From Fasciolopsis buskii (lineage: Eukaryota; Platyhelminthes; Trematoda; Plagiorchiida; Fasciolidae): a DNA stretch of 64,000 nt. Where the stretch lies: positions 29,310-93,309 of the forward strand of contig LUCM01004848.1 of assembly GCA_008360955.1 (NCBI GenBank), in the 5' to 3' direction. How positions within the stretch are numbered: the stretch's first letter is position 1; the number at the start of each line of letters is the position of its first letter. Positions 1-12,300 of this stretch are shown here, in pieces. The position numbers and the translations under genes are program-made. Below the pieces are notes generated by a model, which saw nothing but the letters and a program-made list of their open reading frames with translations, had not been told where the DNA came from and searched no databases.

Positions 1-367
1 ATGTATTGCTCAGTAATGTAGTCAGTAGCTTCTTTGCGCTCGGAATTTTCTCTCGTCTATGTAGGTTTTCAGTTCATTGTCTTGGAGTTAGTTTCATTAT
101 TTCTCATTCTGTTTTTCTTCGGGCAAATGGTGTTATGACGTAACAATAAAAACCAGTGCATGTCTCTCCAACATTAATGGTCGCAAACTCCGAAACTGGT
201 AAAGCTTCAGATACTACACCTATTAAAACCGATCGAAATTTTCGTCAAACAGCAAAATGTGGAATCGGCAGTGGACGATAGTGAGCTTTTGCAAACAAAT
301 GCTGCGTGCCTTGAAAAATCATTTCCCTGTTTGTGCGAATACTTAATGACAGTCACTGTAATAGCAG
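1..367. other. Unassigned 5' flank, probably FBXO47 intron
   Basis: No FBXO47 block upstream of the YGM segment and no F-box were found here. A frame open from about 190 to 492 contains no recognised family sequence. Most likely this is intron. Confidence 0.3.
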
Positions 368-488
368 ACATCCATAATTTTGTACGGTATGCCCTGTTGT
401 GTTTATCGGCCACCCAGTCCACAAGAAGTTCTGTTATTCTGGGATGCAACTCTGGTGTTTGCGCAGCCAAGCGTGATCCGCACGTCAG
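368..488 (+). CDS. FBXO47: FBXO47 exon 1 of window (tentative)
   Basis: A 121-nt open stretch begins after the acceptor ctgtaatagcag and ends at the strong donor TCAG|GTGAGC. It leaves one base of a codon, which is exactly the phase exon 1549-1900 needs. The frame reads TSIILYGMPCCVYRPP; the family has a similar YGM segment at this place. Upstream the frame meets a stop at 362-364, so this acceptor or a nearby one must be used. Exon identity is inferred from phase and weak similarity. Confidence 0.5.
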
Positions 489-3307
489 GTGAGCTGTTCG
501 AAGCACGTCGGTGGCGCAATAAACGGTTTATGCATCCTATCTGGCGAACCTCTTCTCGTCAGTGGAACGAAACCAGGAGCCGTGGTGGTGGACCACACTT
601 CCCACATCAGTGCCAGCAGTGGACTTGTGTCATTTTAAGAAATAGAACGCTTGTCAAGCGAACACCTACCAGACCCTCGGCACTTTCTTTTATTCGGGGA
701 GCCTGAACTCACCTTATTTGCGGTGGTGGTTCCTGTAACCCCAATTTAGGGACACGTCTAGTGACACGCAGCTTTGCTCCGAATGTTTCCTGTCTTATCA
801 GGCTACGTTAATTTAGTTAACTGTTTTTCGTCACAGTCAAATTTCACATTTATGGCGGTATTTCTCCCGTGGTACAGTTCTTGAAAATGAGCTTCTTGGT
901 GCAAGTGTAAGCCTTGATATTACGGAAGTTTCTTAGGGGGGGGGGGAGACGGTTTGTTTCAAACTAAATTATCGGTACCTCATCCTGTTCGCATTTTAAG
1001 GTTCATTAGTACCTCCTGAATATCAAGCGGTATGCCAAAGGCGAAATGAATCGATACAACTTAAGGAAATTGTAAGTGACTATATCGTGAGACTTGCCGA
1101 CAGCGTTGAATGCCAACCTAGTCATATCACCGTTTGCGCTGGCGGTTTGCTGAGATTCGGGGTTTCGCTTGCCCTTTTTTCGATCCAGATCTTTTTTTGG
1201 TCCATTCATAAGAAGTGGTTTCACTATTGAAAAGCAGTCTTCTTGAGTCACAATCCTAGCGTGAATGCCAAGTTACTGTTAGGAACGCGAAGTCCAAACA
1301 CGACTAAACCAGTTCACGGCCAGAGTTGCTGCTTATGAATCACATTCCCAGTACATGGTAAAAATGTACTTACTCATAATCTCTTCGACAGAAACGAACA
1401 AAGCAAGATTCGATGAATCACATCAAGAATTTCTTCCTCGAATGTTCAGGTACCAACAAGTTGCTTATCGGTTCCAATTTATTCATTCTGCTTTGCCTTG
1501 TCAATCTAAACGTTCCTCTCATTTGTAATTTTTGCAATGATTTTACAGGATCAGACCTAAACTCGGAACTAACAATTCGACTCTTCCTTCGGCGTCTTTT
1601 CTTGGATCCTGTAGCAGGAGTTCACGTCACCAATCGAGCTATCCGTCCTAACTTTGGAGTTCGAATTGCCAACAGTCTTTCTCAGTCGTATCCATTTGTT
1701 ACGGAGTCGAAGCACGTTAATGAGTCCGACGATTTGGGGAACTCATCTTGGCGGGGAAGCCAATTTCTGATTGCTAATATATCTTCCAGTGAATCAGATC
1801 CGGACTCTGGTAATAATTTGGAATCATCATCTTCGAATTGTCAGAATTTGCCCTGTTCCTCCTGTTATTCTGTCAGTCCGGTACCACGCTCGCTGTCTTC
1901 GTAAGTAGTTTTCAAACTACTTCCACTTAGATTCTGAATAACCCACGTGACTTATGAGCAATAAATAGTGTTTTGTTCTTCTCTCGATGGTATCTTTCCC
2001 ATCAACAGTGAGACGTTGCCATCCTCCGCGCCGCTGGTGAGCCGTTTTTCAGAGACTCAAACTATGACCAATGCTGTTTCATTTACGACGAATTCATGGC
2101 CCGTTGTGGGACCACTTCTGCGCATCCTCAGATCTTATCCGCTGGTACACCAGGCTCGTATTTTGTTTATTCTATACGGTCCGTTGCATCGAGGTGAGAT
2201 TATGAAAACGCTTTCAGTGTGTTAGCTTCCGAAATTAGGCAACAATTTCAATTTTTCCATTGTCAGCACACTATTGTCATTGACCGTCTCGTTCTGCTTC
2301 CGCCCGTTTGATCCGATGTCGTATCGCTCTCGCCAGTCCATAAGTGTTAGTTCCAATCGATTTCCAATTCGTGGGAATTCTGCTTGTACTTCAGTGTTGG
2401 TTGAGTCAGTAGCTTTTCACAACTGTTTTTATAGGTAAATTCGAGTCTGCAAATCCGGATAACGAAAGCCAGGTATTAAGAAAACGCTTTTTTATTGTTT
2501 TTTTTCTCTTCAGCGCAGAATAGTTGTCGTGTGTAACTTGTGTCACTTGTATTCATTCAACCAGCATCCATTTCTATCTTTTAGTCCTCCGTTAGGAAAA
2601 CAAACCATACCTGGACTGATGGCTGGTACTTCCATTCATAACCTCCGTACTAATGTACAGTCTTGCCTATCATTTGCAAAAGATAAACAGTCACCCATAA
2701 TACACAGAACGATTGCAAGTCACCCGATAGAAGCTTAGTGGTATGACAAACAACCAAAACTGAGAGGCCAATTAAAATCTCTTCCTGCTTTGTGCGGCGG
2801 CCTTACCAATAAAAAGACCAGTATCTGGAAACAGAACTTCGTACCGCTTCCTGCACCCGAGGACCAGGTCTCATCATGCCCGAGGGAAGCTGCGCCGTTG
2901 AACACACTACTTGAAGCTAACCCAAATGTCATGGCTCAGTTAGATGTGGTTCTTGCTATCCGTGATGCGGCTCGTCCACAACACCACCAATTGTAATCGA
3001 CCTCACGAGGTACTACAAGTTATTGACTACTTCTAACTAATATCACCACAAGGACGAGCGCGGACACCAACACCAACCTCAGGTGATTTGAATCATACTG
3101 CATTAGGCTTCCTCGTCCGTTAAACCGCCCAAAGCCTGTTGAACTGCCTGTCATTCGTTAAATCGATGTTGTCGGATTTCTGGTCAGCCGAAGATTATTT
3201 CCCAGATGTCCAACCCCATCGTTTGATCGGTTTGGCAGTTTGCTCTGCAATGAATTCTCTAGGATGAAGTTTAGATGAAAAGGTGACGTTTTCCTGCCTT
3301 ACTCCTC

Positions 3308-3350
<43 letters not shown>

Positions 3351-6300
3351 CAGGTTAAAGGACGATGTTCCTTGTTCTAGCTCAGGTTCAATAGGATGGT
3401 ATCGGTTTGTTCGCTGAGCTGGAAACTTTCACGGAAATCAAGTTCACTATGGAGATGGATCATGATGACAGTCTATCGTTTCTAGAAGTGCTCGTCACAC
3501 TGACAATTATAGGCACATTGGAAGCATCCGTATGCCGTAAAAATACGCACACAGATCAAATCCACCATTTTCAAAGCAATCACCCAAGCTGCATGAAGAC
3601 TTTTCAAAAGAGCTCAATCCCATTGCAGCACTGCAAAGCGAAGGAAACAAGAAAAAAAACGTTACAAATGCTTCTGCGCAACGGTTACATGCGAAGCTTC
3701 TTCATCAGACGAAGCACCAACAAAAACAGTGCCGCGAGACGACCGCCGAATAGACCAAAGCGTGCATTGTCTTGCCGCACTTGAGGCATATCTCTGAAAT
3801 GACAACAAGGCTACTCAAGCCCCATGGAATTGAAGTGGCGCACAGGCCAATAAGAATCCTACGAAATATTCTATCGAAGACCAAAGAGCTGACAGTTGAT
3901 AACAATCAAACTAACGTTGCTTGGAAACGTGAGGTTTGTCACCCAGCGTAGAACAAAGCATTCGAAAGAATTTCTCTAAGCTTAGCGCTCCTCGGAAAGA
4001 TCGAAAAACGACACGTCGATCTGGACCACGCATACCTGTCGACCCATTTAAACGGACGTTGGCAGCTGGACGCTCGCACGGATGGCGTCACTTCGGCTGG
4101 TGATGAAACGTTTGCAGTCAAATTGCCCAGCTCAGCGAACGAACCAATACCATACTGCTGAACCCGAGCTACGAGGAAGAACGTCATTCTCTGAACTGCT
4201 ATATGTATGTACATACAAGTTGTCTGATTTCAAAACAAGGCATGGGGTGAAAAAGTTAGGTTCCTGTCGATAGACTTTAACTTTCGTTAATTCTTCGCCA
4301 TATATCTGTCATACGGTTGCCCCTTAGTCATTTCAGCCGTTGTACCGTTTTACTAATAGAGTAAAGCGTTCTATTATGAATCGCCGTTTCAACTCATTGC
4401 CGTACTTTCCGTTGTGCCCAAACACTTATGCATCAACTTACTCAACTAGTTTAAAAGGAACCATGGATTTGTATCTACGCCCGGAAAAATTCGATGCCGA
4501 CATCGTTCCTGATGCGCTGAAACAATAGGCTTACTGATTTCAGACGTTCAACGCATTTCTGAAACGGATGGAAGCCGACAAGATGGGTATGCTCATTGAT
4601 TTCTCTCGACACGTCTACCAACTGCATGTCAAACTTTCAATAGCGCTATTGAAACGCTACGGCCCATGTACGGCCGACCCGCGAATTTTGTGTTCGCTCG
4701 TTACCTTCTTGACACGCTGAAACAAGAAAACGGGAATAATACTGACTAGTTCGAACAAAACATCAAAGCACACGCAAAGAATTGCCTTTTCCGACCAGTC
4801 TCCACCGAAGAATACTGCGTCGATACGATGCGCGACCTACTCATCACCGGGTGGTATTCCACCTCTGTTCCAACAGGACTCTTGTAGCAACTCAACCTGA
4901 ATTTTCAAACGGCATACAGTATGGCCAGATCGTCCAAGGCGGCTCAAAAACAATCATAGTTGTACACCACTGAGAATGTTTCGCGTACTACTACCCAGAT
5001 GGATCGTGCCTCTTCACGGCGGTCTGTTAGTCCGCCAAGCGAATCGGAACCAATCATTGCTGTTGCACACAAAGAGAGTTGCTATTTCTGCGGCTACCCC
5101 AAACTCCCTCGTCCTAAGCTCTCCGCTAAAAATGCCGTTTGTAAAGCTTATGAAAAAAACGGGTCATTTCAAGCGAGCACGCAAATCGAAACCAACGCCT
5201 TCGACCGTCCCATCTGCCGTCTATCTGCTACTATCCTCTGTCTTGACAACTGCGACTCCTTGTCTGTCTCGGTCTACTGCTCACCTATACGTGAATGATA
5301 TCAAACTGCAAGCAGTCATTAACGCTGAGGGTTCCGATCGTCACGTCTCACAATCAGTCGTAGACTGCAATCATTGGAAAGTTCTGCCGTGTGGTTCGCG
5401 AATAATTATGGCAACCACTCACTACCAAAACGTGTCCTATGAAAGCGTCGAACTTCCAATTGTGAGCAACATCTGCGGTGAAATCTTTTTTGCCCACGAC
5501 TTTCTCGGACTACTTAAGAAAGTGAAAGTACCGTTCGGCGAACATGATACACTTCTGATGCGGGGTCTAGATGCCTGCCAAAGTTCAGTTCTCTCCGTTG
5601 TTTGCCCATCTTTCACCTGACTGCAAGTCCATTATCACCAAATCTTAAGCATTTTGACGAGGATAAGCGCTTCATCCGCTCAGAAATCCAGTGTCTCTTG
5701 AGAGGCGGTATCATTGTACCCTCTAATTCCCCTTGGAGGGCATAGGTCCTTGTGACTAAGAGTGTAGCCCACAATAAGCAAATGATTGTAGATTTCAGCC
5801 AAATAATCGATCGATTTGCATACCTAGACACCTATCCGTTACCATGAATCGTTAATACAGTCGAGGCTTTGTCAAACTACGCAATATTCAGCATTCTGGA
5901 TTCGGAGAGTGCTTATCACCACATTCCCACAGCTGATCACAAGAAACCATATGCTGCGTTTGAGGCTTGTGGAAATCTTTATCAGTTCCGAAGCATATCT
6001 TTCGGGGCAACTAACGGTGTTGCCTGTTTTCAATGCACCATCGACGAAATCCCAAAGATATTAGATATTGAGAATATCTTTGCCTACATCGACAACGTCA
6101 CTGCTTGCGGTTGTACAAAGGCCGACCACGACGGAAACCTTGATCGATTTCTCAAAGCGTCTACAAAGTATGGCATTGCCTTTAACACCGACATATGTTG
6201 GTAGAATACAACCTATATTGCAGGGAAAAGTCAGACTCGATCCCGAGTGACTGAAAGCACTACGCGAAATGCTCCACTCAAAGGATATGAAATTTCTGCA

Positions 6301-9300
6301 TCGCGTCATCGTGATGTTCTCGTGTTATTCTTAGTGGATGCGGTCGTTTCCCGACAAGATCAACCCGCTGGTGGAAAGCAAGACGTTTTCTTTGCCGTAA
6401 CACGCAAAGCACGCCTTCAACAATCTCGAGAAGACGTTAGAGAGTGCTATAATGTGTAATTGTAAGCCACCACCCCCCGTTGATTGAAACGGATGCATCG
6501 GACATTCTCAGCTACCTCGCTGAGTCAAAACAATCATGCCGTGACTTTTTTCTCTCGTCCCCTAGCTACCAGCGAGAAGCGTTTTCCGGCGGTACAAAAA
6601 TAAGTCCGCGCGATCGTCGAAGCTGCTCGCAAGTGGCGACACTGCTTCCTAGGTACTCACTTCAAACTTATCACAGATTACCGGTCCGTTGTCCTTATGT
6701 ACGATGATCGACCTGCAAGAAAAATTAAAAATGAAATTGAACGATGGCAATTTGAGTTGTCGGCGTACAGTTAAGAAATAATCTATAAACTAAGCAAAGG
6801 AAACCCTCTGCTGGATACACTCTCGTGCCGCCTGCAGTTCTCCGTTTGATATAACCAGATTAAAAGATATACAAGATTCGCTTTGTCATCCCGGAATGAC
6901 TCAAACGGTCCATTTTATCCGAACCAAAAATCTGCCCTATCCCGTGGCGAAAATTAGAAGTGTGATTGGGCGATGCAGCGTTTGTGTAGAAATCAAACCG
7001 CTATCCAACAAACCGCCCCTTGAACATCAATCAAGGCAGGACAACCATTCGAAAGATTAATCATTGACTTCAAGGGTCCGCTACTTCGATGTCCCGTTAT
7101 CTTTATATCCTGACCATCATCGATGAGTACTCGCGCTTTCCGTTCTCGTGTGCCCGGACGTGTACTCCACTGTCATCGGGTGCCTCAGTCAGCTCTTCAC
7201 AATGTTCGGTATGCCGCCGTACGTGCACTCCGACCGCTGGACGGGTTTCATATCAACTGTGCTATCCGAGTACCTAAGAGACAAGAGTGTGGCTCTTAGC
7301 CACCTTACCTCCTACAAACCCCAAAGAAATGGCCGAATCGAACGCCTGAACGGCACCATTTGGAGGGCCAACTCCCTAACTCTCATTGCCAAAGACCTCG
7401 CTCTTTCACAATGACAGGGAGCTCTCCCTGACGCCCTGCACTCAACCCACTCATTACTGTGTACAACAACCTACTGTTCGTCGCACGAGAGACTTCAACT
7501 TTCCTCGAAGATCAACCACCCGAACTTCTGTACCAAACCGGCTCCGTGCTACTCCAACGAATGAACCGGTCCTCCAAAGTTAACCCCCTGGGTGAAGAAG
7601 TTGAGCCCATATCAAGCTGCCGAATGGCAAGGAAGGAAATGTTGCCATACGAAGACTGGCTCCGGCGAGCGATGTTTTGATGACAATTAGAATCCTTTCC
7701 TGGGTCAGAAATACCTCCCATCGTGCCGCAGACAAATCCTCATTCTGCGAATAATTTGACAGAACATGTTAGAAACCATTCAGACACATTGGCAGTTTTC
7801 AACGCTGCATATGCTTCATACACTGCCTGTGGTTGGTTTGGAATTGAGATTTGTCCATCTTTCCCAGACGGGATACGAAAAAACAGTCAACCCAGTGGAG
7901 AGCATCCAATTTCGACCTCTCACTATTGTGAAGGCAGTGAGTAGAACTTCCTCAGCGGAGGTTGTGTGAGACGCATGGTCATTTGATAGCATCTCAAAAT
8001 GGCTTATTCGCAGCCCGAGGCATTCACTGCTTGATGATACCGAAGTGTTTGGAGATGCTGGACTAGCGCTGGTGTACGAAGTAATTGGAGAATAATTAAG
8101 GAAACTTGTGCGTTTAGGATGTTGTATTCGGTTCAGAATAACTCCAGCGTTTTGCTTTGTGCAATGTTTGGACAGAATCCGTATTTTCCTATCCCGACTG
8201 AATAGTCTGTTGTGACGTGATGTCGTGATGTTAATTATGTTCCGTAATTTTTTATTCCACAGGTCAGTTGATATGGCGAACATTGTGTGAAAATACCGCC
8301 GCTGATTCTGAACAGTTGTCCGCCTGCTTTGGTGAACTGGGCGGTGTGTTGCAACACATGTTGGAGTCTGGCGCTTGGAGCCCCGAGGACACACTTGCCG
8401 TCTTGGATGAAATAACGTCAACACCTGATGATTGGTTAGCGGAAAATGTCGCCTGTTTGCTATACACATCCGGTAGGTGAAGCCATTTCTTTCAGGCTCC
8501 ATCTGCTGCTACGTTCAGCTGATTTCAACCTGTGTCCCATAGAAGTGACTTTCCAGTGCCGTTAATTAATGAAGCTCTATTGCCATCGAGTTTCTTGATT
8601 CACTTTTTTTCATTAGACATGACACTTTTTGAAGAGCATTGGACTGAGATCTTGTAGCCCCCCACCGTCGCCTAGTGAATTGTTTTGGAACCAGTGAATT
8701 GAAGTTCCGGAATCTTAGACTAGTACTGTTTCAGTCAGCTACAACGGAAAGAGTGTTGACTATGCTCCCCAGATGTGTTATTTCTCGTTTATGCGTCTCA
8801 TGGTCCTGCAGTTTACACTGGCCTCATCCAAACGATTGACATTTGCTTTCTGTTGGCCATCGACAGTCGCATGTAAACGCGGATCAGTAATCCATGTAAC
8901 CCCTACTATCCCTATTTGCTAACCTTTGTATTATCTCTTCTGTCTACCATCGTTTTTGTCATTGTCGGTCGTGCCGCTCGCACCACTTGTGCATGCGATC
9001 CCCACTCTTTATTTGTTGGTCCTTGTTTTGTTTCACCCTTTTTCCCTGTGGACTCACCGGTTACATTATTCTCACTAGCACACACGGACACACCGGTTTG
9101 ATTCGATTCGGACTCCATTATCGATCCCCATTGACTGGGCTGCTCAAAAATATTATTGTCACGCACACATACCGATGTTCCAGATCTGTAAGCACCCATC
9201 TCGTGTTCGATTGGCTTCTCTACTGGACGCGTCTTCACGCGTTCATCCACACACTTGACGCGGTAGTGGGCTGTTCTGCCGGAAACACCAAGATTTGGGG

Positions 9301-12300
9301 GTGCATTCTGATGCAGCGTTGCCTTTTCGCTGAATGCCTTTGCCCTTACGAGTGCCTTAACTTGAGGCCCTTGTCAATCAAGGTTTACAATTTGTAACTT
9401 CACACTACTTGATTTATGTTATTAGTGGAATATATCCAAACAGTCTGCTGAAGCGGAAGCTTTGTGTCACCTACTTGTTAGATTTCGTCACGAGATAGCA
9501 GTCTATTTGATTCCATAGAAAAAAAGTTCACGGCGATTATGGCATTGATCGTTTGGGATGGCATTTTCGTGTCGCTGAATATACGTACTATTTCACAATC
9601 AGCTGTGAGGCTTTCGTTGGTATTTTCCTGTAATTGAATTTACTTCTGCGTTTCATTCAGACATCTTGATTTATTGCATCCGCAAATTATTTTTTTAGCG
9701 AACCGCTGAGAGCGCTGGGTTTCGGCCACCCCTTACTTCCTTTGCATTCCTTTTTTCTCTAATAGCTGTATTCCGTCATTGCTCTAATTCGATCCACTGA
9801 AATATGTAATCAGTCATAAATCTTCCTTCTCCTTTGCTGTAGGCTTACGAATAGCATCGATGGTGGTGACTAAGAAGGCTGTCAATGGAAACATTGGTGA
9901 TCTAGCTGTCACTCTGACGTCACTTTGTCTCGTCCGGGCAAGTTCATCACTATTTTGTATTGACTTGGTTCTCCAAATCAAATATATAATGTGCGGGTGT
10001 CATTAATGATTCATTTTGTAGCTGACGTCCGTCTCAGCTCAGGTCTGATTGTTATGCGCTCATTACCATTCTAGGCTATGTATTGCCTCCAAGCACTTCA
10101 GTACGGTCAGGACTAAGTGCCTCGGGGTCCGAGTTGGCTGCTCTGTCTGAATTCCTCTCCAAATGCTCCCCAATGGCAATCCGTCTCATCTGACCGAGTA
10201 AGGCTGACGTTATCCGTTGATGAGGCGCACAGTTAGCATGAATTTCGATGTTATCTGATCCCCGTTTGATGACTTGGCCTCACGCTGCATACTAGTCGCG
10301 TATGGATGCTCCTATAGTAACACTCACGCAAGGCAGCATTCTTCAATGGTTTCACACGTGGCCCGGTTTATAATGGACACCAGACATTTAAACCGTGAGC
10401 TGAAGCCCAATAACCGTATTCAGTTAGCACCAGTAATTACAGAGTCGAAATCGGCATGGCAGAACACAACCTTCCCTTTGCGCTATTACGATCTGCATGT
10501 AAACAAGATTCAAGGTTATCAATGCAATCATCTCGGGCATGCCGAAATTATCACACGAACCACGTTTTACGAATTCAACCAATAATGTTTGAAATCGATT
10601 TTATTTAAAAACCTGGAAGCTTGTTGTTAAATCCAGGAAACTGTACTTTAGTAAGTCGGTCCCAGACGACTAAGTACTAGAGAACTGCATATTGTAGTTT
10701 TGTCAAATGAAATTCGTCGTTTAGAGAAGAAAATTGATGATGGGAACACCATCTCATAGTGAAAAGATCAGAAAAATGTTTAAATCCTTGTGTTTAAGGA
10801 GCCTTGGGTGCACAAATGAATTCGGGACAAAACTGTATGGCTGGATAACAGTTTTTTATGACTGATCGTCACACTATAGCAAAAAGGTAAGACCGATGAG
10901 GCATGTCTGCTGATACTATCAGACGATCCAATCTGGTAAGCCACGCGCCATTATTCAAAGTCTTTTTCGAACCCTACTTAGAAGAGGCGAAGTGCTCCTC
11001 TGACTGCGCAGTCTCTCCCCATTCCCACGGCTAACTGACAGATTTGGCATTATTCACTTAGCTGACACCGAAAACTATCTAAATAGTCTTGGATGTTATT
11101 GTTTGTCCTAGCTGAGGTTTCTTTCTTTGTCGTGTATTGGTCGCTGAGTTTGACGTTTAGACCATAGACGTTTCTTCACCGGTTAGGATAACATCACCAG
11201 TGTGTGTGTGCACTTAGGAGTGACTTCCATGCATAGGTTTTTACGTTAAGGCGGACGTTACATTTTGTCGAAGAACTCGAACTTAGAAACTAGTTCTTTA
11301 TTTTTCTACTTGACTTTCACTAACGTGACCTTGGTCCTTAGGAGATTAACGTTTGGTTTGAGCAGTCTCACCCCTTGTGCAGTGTGCTGTTGTTTTTAAT
11401 TTGAGTTCGCAGATGTTCAATGATCCGCTTCCAAAGATGCGTCAATTTAAAGAATTTAGATTCAGGAATAAGGGCCATATGGTCTAGACCTGCAAGCTTT
11501 ATTCTGGCTTTTTTTGATTGGTTGAACGTTTTTCCCTTGTCCAATTGTGCACTTGGTTAAGTTTATTATATCTTTCGGTGGATTATTTTAATGATGCCTT
11601 TCAGTTGTTTGGTCTAGAATTTCAACCCCATTCACGCTGAACCTGTCCTTCTTGATCCTCGTAGGTGGACAGTGGATTATATCTACTTATACTCAGTTTG
11701 TTCTTGTGTTCGAGTGGTAACTTTTATCTTATTTTGACCGATTTAACGTGCACATAACTTAGTATTGCATCTTACCTCCCAGCTTAAACATTTCCGGAGT
11801 TTATCAGTCACTTTGTGCTATCTGTATCTGTTATTGAGGTTTTGTTTCCTTATTCCAATCTGCTTTCAGTATGTTTACTGTTGTTAGCGCTTACTAGTTG
11901 ACAAAACGGTTTCAGTATTTCCCACTCCAATTGTTCAATCAACAGTTTCGGGTGCAGTTGCTTTCAAGTTAGTGCATTCACTGCGTGTGACTATGGGTGC
12001 CCAATTGTTTCCGTAAATTTCATTTTCTTGTGAATTCAGAAACTAGTGTTCTTTGAGATAGTGTACTGCCTTCTGTTCCCAGAGTTAACCATGTCAGGTT
12101 TCTTATTTTCACCGGATGTCCGACATTGAACTGTCTCTGCTATCCCGTAGATGTTCATAACCGAAAAACACCCATAATGAAGCTTCTTCTGGTTTGTGAC
12201 AAGACTTCGTTGTCATTTGAGTATTTGTTTGCCTTCTCTGGTCCATTGATTAGCGTTCCACCTTCAGTTTAAGCACTTTCTTCCATGCTTCTCACTCAAC

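Noticed and set aside
259..492. Frame with VESAVDDSELLQTNAACLEKS as an upstream FBXO47 exon
   Set aside because: It would leave phase 2 at the donor, while the next exon needs phase 1, and it lacks the family's YGM segment.
7816..8502. 228-codon minus-strand open frame
   Set aside because: It lies antisense over a conserved FBXO47 exon and has no family motif; a shadow frame.
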